From contig DEQO01000078.1 of NCBI GenBank assembly GCA_002360495.1, positions 385-31,222 on the forward strand: 30,838 bases of DNA. Direction: 5' to 3'. Source of the DNA: Flavobacteriales bacterium UBA3364. Lineage in GTDB: Bacteria; Bacteroidota; Bacteroidia; Flavobacteriales_F; PHOS-HE28. The notes below the pieces were generated by a model. That model worked only from the letters and a program-made list of their open reading frames with translations, was not told where the DNA came from and did no database searches. The stretch's first letter is position 1, and each line of letters opens with the position of its first letter. Below are positions 24,143 to 30,838 of this stretch, in pieces. The position numbers and the translations under genes were made by a program.

Positions 24143-25510
24143 ATGAGCGCCCTGGTCCTGATCTCCGTGCTTGGTGTGGTGCTGTTGTACCTCGGGCTGT
24201 TCGGCAACCGGGATCTTCTGGCACCGGTCGGGATCATCGGCCTGCTCACAGCGTTCGTGTTCTTCGCCGCGGATTGGCGATTGGAAAGCCCGCTGTTCGG
24301 CGGTCTGGTACAATTCGACAGTTACGCGCGTTCCTTCTCCCTCGTGCTCATCGTGGTCACCGTCCTGCTGTTCCTTTTCGGTATCGACTACTATGCCAAG
24401 GTGCGGGAGAATGTGGCCGAGCAATATGCGCTGATGCTCTTCTCGCTTATCGGTGGGCTGTTGATCACCAGCTTCTCCAACCTCATCGTACTGTTCCTCG
24501 GCATCGAGATCCTCAGCATCCCGCTGTACATTCTTGCGGGTGGCAAGCGGGATAGCTTCCGCAGTGGGGAAGCGGCGTTCAAGTATTTCGTACAGGGCTC
24601 GTTCGCCTCCGGATTCCTGTTGTTGGGCCTCGCTTTGTTGTATGGATCCACGGCCTCGTTCGACCTTGCGGCCATCGCTGCGCACGCCGCCACCATCGGC
24701 ACAGGAACGGACATGTTGTTCCTGCTCGGCCTCTTCTTCACCATTGCCGGCGTGGCGTTCAAAGTAGCTGCGGTACCGTTCCACTTCTGGAGCCCCGATG
24801 TCTACGAAGGCGCCCCCACGCTGGTCACGGCGTTCATGAGCACTGTTGTGAAGACCGCCGCCTTCGCTGCCTTCTACCGGTTGATCGCCCACATGCAACT
24901 GCCGGAAGCCGTCCACACCATGCTGATCGTGATGACGATCTGCACGCTGTTCCTCGGCAACATCGTGGCACTGCGCCAAACCCACTTCAAGCGCCTGATG
25001 GCCTACTCCAGCATCGCGCACACGGGGTTCCTGTTGCTGGCGTTCCTTGGCTTTGATGCGCGCACGGCGGATGTGCTGCTCTACTACCTCGGCACCTATG
25101 CCTTGGCGACGGTCGGTCTCTTCATCGTCCTCACCCTCGCCAAACGGGCTGCGAAAGGCGACGAACACATCCACATCTTCCGTGGGCTGTTCCGCAGTAG
25201 TCCCTGGCTGGCCATCGTGACCATGCTGCTCCTGCTCTCATTGGCTGGCATCCCGCTCACCGCCGGTTTCGTGGCCAAGTACCGTGTGTTCGTCCTCAGT
25301 CTGGCCAACGGCTACTTGCTCACCACGGCTTTCGCGGTGGTGATGGCGCTCGTAGGCATCTACTATTACGTTATCGTGATCCGGGAGGCATTTACGCCCG
25401 GCGAGCGCGGCCTTCGCTTGGTGGTTGCCCCGTTGAACTGGCTGGTGATCTCGCTGTGCGGGATCGCCGTGCTGGCCTTGGGCGTGATGCCTGGGTTGCT
25501 CCGTATGTGA
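24143..25510 (+). CDS. nuoN: NuoN, NADH-quinone oxidoreductase subunit N
   Basis: A 455-residue antiporter-like pump subunit and last gene of the operon. Landmarks are FLGIEILSIPLYILAGGKRDSFRSGEAAFKYFVQGSFASG (helix-5 Glu), VAAVPFHFWSPDVYEGAPTLVTAFMSTVVKTAAF and RLMAYSSIAHTGFLLL. About 13-14 helices fit the short form of NuoN. The stop is followed at once by an inverted repeat (25511-25536). Confidence 0.96.
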   Translation: MSALVLISVLGVVLLYLGLFGNRDLLAPVGIIGLLTAFVFFAADWRLESPLFGGLVQFDSYARSFSLVLIVVTVLLFLFGIDYYAKVRENVAEQYALMLFSLIGGLLITSFSNLIVLFLGIEILSIPLYILAGGKRDSFRSGEAAFKYFVQGSFASGFLLLGLALLYGSTASFDLAAIAAHAATIGTGTDMLFLLGLFFTIAGVAFKVAAVPFHFWSPDVYEGAPTLVTAFMSTVVKTAAFAAFYRLIAHMQLPEAVHTMLIVMTICTLFLGNIVALRQTHFKRLMAYSSIAHTGFLLLAFLGFDARTADVLLYYLGTYALATVGLFIVLTLAKRAAKGDEHIHIFRGLFRSSPWLAIVTMLLLLSLAGIPLTAGFVAKYRVFVLSLANGYLLTTAFAVVMALVGIYYYVIVIREAFTPGERGLRLVVAPLNWLVISLCGIAVLALGVMPGLLRM

Positions 25511-25536
25511 GGACCGCGCCCATACATTTTCGGTCC
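25511..25536 (+). terminator. Inverted repeat right after nuoN (possible operon end)
   Basis: GGACCG (25511-25516) and CGGTCC (25531-25536) are a perfect 6-bp inverted repeat with a 14-base loop directly after the nuoN stop. No T-run follows, so it is at best a weak or Rho-assisted end, or a 3' RNA-stabilising hairpin. Confidence 0.35.
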
Positions 25537-26028
25537 GGCATCCTTCGCTTCACAGGTTGCCTTGTCGGTGTACTGGTGAAGGAGAACAGCGCCGATCGCC
25601 GAACACCCTTGCGCGTGCCCATCGGCTTTGCCATGTAGCGGTCCAATGAAGGAGCGAAGTCGTCTTGCTCCGTCCCCGTTCCCAGGCTCCCCCTTGGTCT
25701 TCTCGCTCCATCCCTAGGTCAAGATCCCATTCGACCGACTTCATACCACTCCATCCCCACACGCTCCGCGCCCTCAGAAACAGCAACTACAACGTATCGA
25801 ACGCCACCGTTGCCCGTGACCACACTTGAGCGCCTTCCGGTCGACCACCGAAGATCCGAATGATCCAACGCGGCATCTGTCGATGCCGGAAGCGCGGCGA
25901 TCGTTCCCCCTCGGGATGCCTGACCGATCCGAGTCCAAAGGATCGGGGCCTTGGCCAAACTTCTACGAACAAGAAAAGGGGTGCGGAAAAAAGTCCCACT
26001 TGTCCGTAAGGACGCTGGCATCTGTATC
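25537..26028. other. Gene-free stretch between convergent nuoN and the symporter gene
   Basis: I see no credible gene in these roughly 490 bases. Open frames are short, lack recognisable domains, and their predicted proteins are rich in Arg, Ser and Trp, as in non-coding high-GC DNA. The plus strand is strikingly pyrimidine-rich around 25660-25760. One perfect 7-bp inverted repeat, CCGATCC (25924-25930) with GGATCGG (25940-25946), lies in it. No octamer repeat, tRNA or CRISPR is present. Confidence 0.6.
25987..26013 (-). terminator. Candidate terminator of the symporter gene
   Basis: On the minus strand, about 15 bases after the symporter stop, GTCC (26013-26010) can pair with GGAC (25996-25993), which runs straight into six T (25992-25987). 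A competing GTCC-TTAC-GGAC mini-hairpin lies inside. The stem is only 4-5 bp, so confidence is low. Confidence 0.35.
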
Positions 26029-27267
26029 TCAGTGCCCCAACTCCCCTTCCCACTTGCTCACCACACTGGTCGCAATGGCGTTCCCTACCACGTTGGTAGC
26101 GCTGCGCCCCATGTCACAGAAGTGATCGATCGGCAGGATCAGTGCGATGCCTTCGATGGGGATGCCGAACATGCCCAGCGTGGCAGCAACGACCACAAGA
26201 GAAGCGCGCGGCACACCGGCGATGCCCTTGCTGGTGAGCATGAGCGTGAGCAGCATGGTGATCTGCATACCGAAGTCGTGCGCAAGGGGTACGTCATAGA
26301 TCTGTGCGATGAAGAGGCTGGCGAAGGTCATGTACATCATGCTGCCGTCCAGGTTGAAGCTGTAACCGAGTGGCAATACGAAACTGACCACCTTGTCCTT
26401 GCAGCCGAAGCGTTCGAGTTCTTCCATGAGCTTGGGCATCACAGCCTCGCTGCTGGTGGTGCTGAAGGCGATGGTGACCGGCTGGATGATGCGCCGCATC
26501 AACTCTTTCATGCGCTGTCCGAGGAACAGGAACCCGGCACCCAGCAGTATCACCCAAAGTATGGCCAGACCCAGGTAGAACTGCCCGATGTAAACAGCAT
26601 AGGTGCTCAGCACGCCCAATCCGTGTATCGCGATCACAGCAGCGATGGCGCCGAACACGCCGAGCGGTGCGAAGTTCATCACGTAGCCCACCATCTTCAG
26701 GATCACATGTGCCACGCTTTCCAGGAGCTTCACCACCGGCTTTGCGTAGTCGCCGATGCTGGCACAAGCGACACCGAAGAAGATGCTGAACACCACGATC
26801 TGGAGCACCTCGTTGGTGGCCATGGCCTCGATGATGCTCTTCGGGAAGAGGTGCGCGATGAAATCCTTCAAGGTGAAAGCCCCGGTCTTGCCGATCACAT
26901 CCGCTGCATCGCCGGTTACTTCGAGTTGAAGACCAACACCAGGCTTTAGGAAGTTGACCAGCACCATGCCCAACAACAAGCTGATCAACGAGGCCGACAT
27001 GAACCACAGCAGTGCGCGACCGCCGACACGACCCACGGTCTTCATGTCACCCAGCTTAGCGATGCCGACCACGAGCGTGCTGAAAACGAGGGGTGCGATG
27101 ATCATCTTCACCAAGCGCAGGAAGATCTCGGTGAGGATCTTCAGGTTATCGGCCACCTCCTTGCGCGCTGCCTCTTCCATGCCGGTGTGCATGGCGTAGC
27201 CCACGATGATGCCGAGTACCATCGCAACGAGGATGTACAGCGTGAGCCGGTTGTTCTTGTTCAGCAT
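26029..27267 (-). CDS. Dicarboxylate/amino acid:cation symporter (DAACS family)
   Basis: A 412-residue member of the DAACS/GltPh family, which imports glutamate, aspartate or C4-dicarboxylates with Na+ or H+ across the inner membrane. The serine-rich hairpin 1 reads AFSTTSSEAVMPKL, the NMDGT motif appears as NLDGSMM, the hairpin 2 tip as KGIAGVPRAS, and the helix-8 motif as DHFCDMGRSATNVVGN with Asp381, Asp385, Arg388 and Asn392. NLDGS for NMDGT is a conservative variant. Arg388 points to an acidic substrate. It starts 5 bases after the permease stop, so the two are one transcript. Confidence 0.93.
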   Translation of the reverse strand: MLNKNNRLTLYILVAMVLGIIVGYAMHTGMEEAARKEVADNLKILTEIFLRLVKMIIAPLVFSTLVVGIAKLGDMKTVGRVGGRALLWFMSASLISLLLGMVLVNFLKPGVGLQLEVTGDAADVIGKTGAFTLKDFIAHLFPKSIIEAMATNEVLQIVVFSIFFGVACASIGDYAKPVVKLLESVAHVILKMVGYVMNFAPLGVFGAIAAVIAIHGLGVLSTYAVYIGQFYLGLAILWVILLGAGFLFLGQRMKELMRRIIQPVTIAFSTTSSEAVMPKLMEELERFGCKDKVVSFVLPLGYSFNLDGSMMYMTFASLFIAQIYDVPLAHDFGMQITMLLTLMLTSKGIAGVPRASLVVVAATLGMFGIPIEGIALILPIDHFCDMGRSATNVVGNAIATSVVSKWEGELGH

Positions 27268-27272
27268 GCGAT

Positions 27273-28919
27273 CTAGGCCGTTCCCAGCTTACTGTGTGTG
27301 TACCCGTACGCGAAATAACAGAGCAGGCCGATCACCAGCCAGACCCCGAACCACAGCCAATTGCTAACGGCCATGCCGGTAAGCAGGTAACAGCAGGAGA
27401 TCAGCCCCAGCACGGGGATCAACGACCATTGTTTCAGATGCGCGAGGATCACCACCACAACGCACAACGGCCAGAAGACCAGTTGCGGAATGTTCTGCGC
27501 GGCGTGGTCTCCCGAGAGATCCAGAAGGCCCGGGAAATACGTGGGGACATTGATCGATAGCAGCGCGACGATCGCCAGCAACGATCCGGGGGCGGTCCAT
27601 CGGCTGTTGATGAACGGCAGGTGGAACCGACCCGGCGTGCGCTCGCGACGAGGAAGCATGAGCACGCCGCCACACACCAGAACGAATGCGAACAAGGTGC
27701 CGATGCTGGTGAAGTCCAGGATGAAATTCTCGTCGGTGAAGAAGATCGGAATGCCCACCACGAGGCCGGTGACGATGGTGCTGAAGCCGGGGGTCCTGTA
27801 CTTGGGATGGATGCTGGCGAAGCGCTTCGGCAACAGCCCGTCGCGGCTCATGCTCATCCAGATGCGCGGCTGTCCCAATTGGAATACGAGCATCACGCTG
27901 GTCATGGCAACCACCGCAACAAAGCTCACGATGAAGAGCATCCACTTCACCCCGCGCAGAGCGAACACCTCGGCCAGCGGATCGCTCACGCCAAGCTGGT
28001 CGTAGCTCACCATGCCGGTCAACACGAGTGCAAGGAGTATGTAGATGAGGGTGCAGATCACCAGGCTCAGGACCATCCCTCTGGGCAGATCGCGTTGTGG
28101 ATCCCTGCTCTCTTCGGCGAGTGTGCTCACCGCATCGAAACCGATGTAGGCGAAGAACACCGCGCTCACACCCGCCATCACGCCACCGAAACCATTCGGC
28201 ATCCACGGCGTCCAATTGTCGATATCGACATAGGTCGCGCCCACAACGATGACCAGCACGATCACCGCCAACTTGGCGACCACCATCATGTTGCTGGCGT
28301 TGCGGCTCTCTTTCACGCCGACATATACCAGCCAGGTGATCAATGCATTGATCACCACAGCGGGCAGATCGAAGATGATGCGCAGGTCGCCCAGCTTGGG
28401 CGCGTTGGACCATGCCGTGGTCCCTTCACCGGCCACACCGCCAAGGAACGCTTTGTGCGCGGCGGTGTAATTGATCGTCGACCAGGCCGGCAGGTGCAAT
28501 CCGAAGCCATCCAGCAGATTGGTGAAATACCCGCTCCAACTGAAGGCCACGTAGATGTTGCCGATGCTGTATTCCATCAACAGCGCCCAGCCGATGATCC
28601 ACGCGAAGAGCTCTCCGAAGCTCACGTACGCATAGGTATAGGCGCTTCCACTGACGGGCACGCGCGCGGCGAACTCAGCGTAGCACAGTGCAGTGAAGCC
28701 ACAAGCTACACCACACATGATGAAGAGAAGCACAACCCCGGGCCCGCCGTTGAAGCACGCCGTGCCCATGCTGCTGAAACTACCCGCACCAATGATCGCC
28801 GCAATGCCGAAGAACGTAAGGTCCCGAACGCTCAGGTGTCGGCCGAGCTTCTCGCCACCATGGATCTCGCCTTCGGGAGCGGTCGCACTATCCAACGACT
28901 TCTTGCGGAAAAGGTCCAA
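27273..28919 (-). CDS. APC-superfamily amino acid permease (cationic amino acid transporter type)
   Basis: A 548-residue permease with about 14 helices. GIAAIIGAGSFSSMG (helix 1 unwound region), YAEFAARVPVSGSAYTYAYVSFGE, FFAYIGFDAVSTLAEESRDPQRDLPRGM and the C-terminal pair of helices characteristic of the AA_permease_C domain match the CAT-like branch of the APC family. Substrate is likely an amino acid but not determinable. No ATG stands at the expected N-terminus. The frame stays open to 29018, but that part would translate the upstream terminator hairpin, so I place the start at the TTG 28919, giving MDLFRKKSLD, which resembles the LFRKK start of homologues. It is upstream of the symporter gene in one operon. 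Confidence 0.9.
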   Translation of the reverse strand: MDLFRKKSLDSATAPEGEIHGGEKLGRHLSVRDLTFFGIAAIIGAGSFSSMGTACFNGGPGVVLLFIMCGVACGFTALCYAEFAARVPVSGSAYTYAYVSFGELFAWIIGWALLMEYSIGNIYVAFSWSGYFTNLLDGFGLHLPAWSTINYTAAHKAFLGGVAGEGTTAWSNAPKLGDLRIIFDLPAVVINALITWLVYVGVKESRNASNMMVVAKLAVIVLVIVVGATYVDIDNWTPWMPNGFGGVMAGVSAVFFAYIGFDAVSTLAEESRDPQRDLPRGMVLSLVICTLIYILLALVLTGMVSYDQLGVSDPLAEVFALRGVKWMLFIVSFVAVVAMTSVMLVFQLGQPRIWMSMSRDGLLPKRFASIHPKYRTPGFSTIVTGLVVGIPIFFTDENFILDFTSIGTLFAFVLVCGGVLMLPRRERTPGRFHLPFINSRWTAPGSLLAIVALLSINVPTYFPGLLDLSGDHAAQNIPQLVFWPLCVVVVILAHLKQWSLIPVLGLISCCYLLTGMAVSNWLWFGVWLVIGLLCYFAYGYTHSKLGTA

Positions 28920-28954
28920 GGGTTGATGTGCCCTTCGCTGGTGGGAAGAACGGT

Positions 28955-28982
28955 CCAATGTAAGCGGACGGGGTCGACCAAA
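28955..28982 (-). promoter_or_regulatory. Candidate promoter of the permease-symporter operon
   Basis: On the minus strand TTTG (28982 to 28979) and TACATTGG (28962 to 28955) are separated by 16 bases. The -7 box has one mismatch to TANNTTTG and the spacing is slightly short. It lies between the upstream terminator and the TTG start, 35 bases before the latter. Confidence 0.35.
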
Positions 28983-29009
28983 AGCAGAAAGGGACCCGAG
29001 GGTCCCTTT
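28980..29009 (-). terminator. Strong intrinsic terminator of the TPR gene
   Basis: AAAGGGACCC (28988-28997) and GGGTCCCTTT (29000-29009) make a perfect 10-bp inverted repeat with a 2-base centre (realistically a 9-bp stem with a 4-base loop). On the minus strand it lies 22 bases after the TPR stop and is followed by CTGCTTTT. This is the clearest factor-independent terminator in the window. Confidence 0.8.
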
Positions 29010-29031
29010 CGAACACAAGATCGCACGTCGA

Positions 29032-30693
29032 TCACTTCAGGTCGCACACGGCCGCCTTCACATCCTTCAGCTCCTTGCTGAGCAGCATGTCGTTGGCCAC
29101 CTTGGTGTTCGATGTACCGGCGTTCACGGTCTTCACTTTCTCGAAGAAGCACTTGGCCGAAGCCAGGTCCTTCGTGGAATAGAAATGGTAGAAACCAAGG
29201 TAGAAATAGGCTTCCTCGAGATCCGAGGGTGATTTGGTCATCTCTTCCGGCTTCATTTTACGGATGACGTCCTCGAAGAAGGGTCGTGCCTGCCAGGTCT
29301 TCTTGTCCGGATCAAGACCCACGTTGGCGCGGGCACGACCCAAGTAACCCTGGTAGATGTTCGGTTGCTTTTCGATGTACTTGGTCCAGGCCTCGTCGGC
29401 GACTTGGTATTGCTTGGCTTTGTTGGCTGCACCACCCAGGTAGTACCAGTCGTTCACGGCCACCTTGGTCGAACGGGTCTTGCCTTGGTAGGCGATCACC
29501 GCCTTGTCGAACATCTTGGCCTTCTGGAAGAACGAGCCCGCTTCCATGTACAATTCGGGATCGGCGTTCGGCATGGCTGCTGCAGCGAGCAATTTCTCAC
29601 CGGCAAGGGAGTCGTTTCCGAGCAAGGCCACAGCGCGGCCGTAGTACTGCAGGTCGCTGCTCACCAATTGGTCCTTGGGTTGCTTGGCGAAATAGGCATC
29701 CAGCGTAGGCACCGCGTTCACCTTGTCCCCCAGTTCCACCATGCTGTAGCCCTTGAGGCGGGTAAGGACATTGTTCTGCACCCCGGAAGCTTCCAGCTTC
29801 TGGATCAGGTCCAAAGACTCCTTGTAGTTCTGCACGAGGAACAGGAATTGTGCGTAGCGGATGCTGGCGCTGAGGTTGCCTTTGTTCAGCTTCAAGTAGG
29901 TGTCGTAGTCCGCCTTCGCCTTGGTGAAGTCGCGCTTCATGAACCACGATTCGGCGCGGCCGCGGAACGTGGGTGCATAGGATGCGTCGATGGAGGCGGC
30001 CTTGTCGTATTCGCTGATGGACGCATCGTAGTTCTTCGCACGGTAGTAGACGAAGCCCTTTTTGGCGACCGGTTTGGCGCTGGTGGCTTTCATGTCGGCA
30101 GCCTTCTTGAAGTTGGCCATCGGTTCGGATGCATCGCGCGGGTTGGCCTCGAACAAGGCATCACCTTTCACAATGAAGTTCTCCGCTTCCGCAGGGTCCA
30201 GCGTTATGGCCTTCTCGATGTAGGCCAGGGCCGTTGCCGGATCTTTCACCGGTCCGTAGATCAGGCCTTCGGCGGATTCGCGATAAACGCTGGACTGCAT
30301 CGGTTTCGCGGTCTTGCTGGCCTTGTCGATGGCTTTGGCGATCGCAGCATCGAACGCGGCCTTGGCTTCGGCATTCTTACCCTTGGCCTGCAATACTTTG
30401 CCGACACCGACCGCATTCAGCGGCATGATCGGGTTCACCTGCACGCCTTTGCGATAGGCCACATCGGCACTGTCGAACTTCTCGCTGTAGAAATAGTTCT
30501 CGCCCAGCAGGAACCAAGCCTCACCGTTCGTGGGTTCCTTGGCAAGGATCCCTTGCAAGGCGGACGTGGCTTGCTCGAAGCGCTCGTTGTCGATCAACTT
30601 CGCGGCATCGGCCATGGGCGTCTGTGCTTGGGAAACGGCAGATACGGCCAGTAGCCCGGCCAGGATCAGGGTTTTCATCGTCTCGTTCATCAT
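29032..30693 (-). CDS. Periplasmic tetratricopeptide-repeat protein
   Basis: A 553-residue exported TPR protein. The signal peptide core TLILAGLLAVSAVS with cleavage near AQA/AQT lies at residues 8-24. Then TPR-like helical pairs run most of the length: AWFLLGENYFYSEKFDSADVAYRKG, a pair near 150 (PATALAYIEKAITLDPAEAENFIVKGDALF), YYRAKNYDASISEYDKAASIDASYAPTFRGRAESW, WYYLGGAANKAKQYQVADEAWTKYI, and a last AYFYLGFYHFYSTKDLASAKCFFEKV. The ATG at 30693 overlaps the preceding stop by four bases; ATGs at 30690 and 30678 are alternatives, the latter giving a compact MKTLIL start. From memory, Flavobacteriales often place such a gene after exbB/exbD/tonB and a PstS-like gene. A scaffold role is likely; no enzyme domain is seen. 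Confidence 0.85.
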   Translation of the reverse strand: MMNETMKTLILAGLLAVSAVSQAQTPMADAAKLIDNERFEQATSALQGILAKEPTNGEAWFLLGENYFYSEKFDSADVAYRKGVQVNPIMPLNAVGVGKVLQAKGKNAEAKAAFDAAIAKAIDKASKTAKPMQSSVYRESAEGLIYGPVKDPATALAYIEKAITLDPAEAENFIVKGDALFEANPRDASEPMANFKKAADMKATSAKPVAKKGFVYYRAKNYDASISEYDKAASIDASYAPTFRGRAESWFMKRDFTKAKADYDTYLKLNKGNLSASIRYAQFLFLVQNYKESLDLIQKLEASGVQNNVLTRLKGYSMVELGDKVNAVPTLDAYFAKQPKDQLVSSDLQYYGRAVALLGNDSLAGEKLLAAAAMPNADPELYMEAGSFFQKAKMFDKAVIAYQGKTRSTKVAVNDWYYLGGAANKAKQYQVADEAWTKYIEKQPNIYQGYLGRARANVGLDPDKKTWQARPFFEDVIRKMKPEEMTKSPSDLEEAYFYLGFYHFYSTKDLASAKCFFEKVKTVNAGTSNTKVANDMLLSKELKDVKAAVCDLK

Positions 30694-30838
30694 TCGTGTA
30701 CGATCTCCACATCACGGGCCGGAACCCGTTCCGGGGCTAGGCCTTGTTTGAGGATGATGCGCTGGCCCTTATGGCCGGCGACAAAAGAAGCAAATCCGGT
30801 GCCAAGGCCGCTTTTCCCCTCAGTGACAAGCATTACCA
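30690..30838 (-). CDS. PstS-like substrate-binding protein (3' end only)
   Basis: The last 49 codons of a gene that begins beyond the window. The frame reads VMLVTEGKSGLGTGFASFV, then AGHKGQRIILKQGLAPERVP and VEIVHE before the stop at 30690. The pattern GLGTGFASFVxxxKGQxIILKxGLxP matches the C-terminus of PstS-family phosphate-type periplasmic binding proteins. Its stop overlaps the TPR start (ATGA), so they are translationally coupled. Whether it binds phosphate cannot be judged from the tail. This is too short to be found as a gene on its own and is assigned from the motif and coupling. Confidence 0.72.
   Translation of the reverse strand, partial: VMLVTEGKSGLGTGFASFVAGHKGQRIILKQGLAPERVPARDVEIVHE

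Overview
The window is a gene-dense, high-GC stretch of chromosome. It most likely comes from a Bacteroidota bacterium, probably an uncultured high-GC member of the Flavobacteriales. Three lines of evidence support this. The gene order pdxA - DUF177 - rpmF - plsX - fabH - accB - accC is typical of that group. One secreted protein ends in a type IX secretion (Por) sorting domain. Several genes are preceded by the Bacteroidota -7 promoter box TANNTTTG. The lineage is inferred from gene content; no rRNA gene is present.

Layout. 1-5323 (+): the end of pdxA, then a fatty-acid/phospholipid initiation cluster (DUF177, rpmF, plsX, fabH, accB, accC). 5356-9924: four accessory genes. Two are divergent multi-membrane GT-C-like glycosyltransferases, one is a T9SS-exported protein and one is a small predicted outer-membrane protein. 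9936-11882 (-): dxs, divergent from the next operon. 12036-25510 (+): a complete 14-subunit complex I operon, nuoA to nuoN, with separate nuoC and nuoD and a short NuoG. 25511-26028: 518 bases without a convincing gene. 26029-28919 (-): a DAACS symporter and an APC/CAT-type amino-acid permease. 29032-30838 (-): a periplasmic TPR protein with a strong intrinsic terminator, preceded by the 3' end of a PstS-like binding protein.

The most unusual structure is a family of three inverted-repeat elements between genes: accB/accC (3860-3962), nuoB/nuoC (12980-13108) and nuoD/nuoE (14880-15338). Every arm is built from tandem octamers of the form N-C-R-C-N-R-A-G; I count 19 units and all fit. Each element uses its own octamer variant in both arms, so the arms co-vary as base pairs. 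The third element carries a GxxExxY (PD-(D/E)xK-like) gene placed almost exactly between its arms. All other nuo junctions overlap or lie within 3 bases of each other, so these elements look like insertions tolerated at cistron boundaries of essential operons.

Functionally, the first cluster supplies malonyl-CoA and starts acyl-chain and phosphatidate synthesis. dxs feeds isoprenoid and quinone synthesis, and the nuo operon uses quinone for proton-pumping NADH oxidation. The right end concerns uptake and envelope functions.
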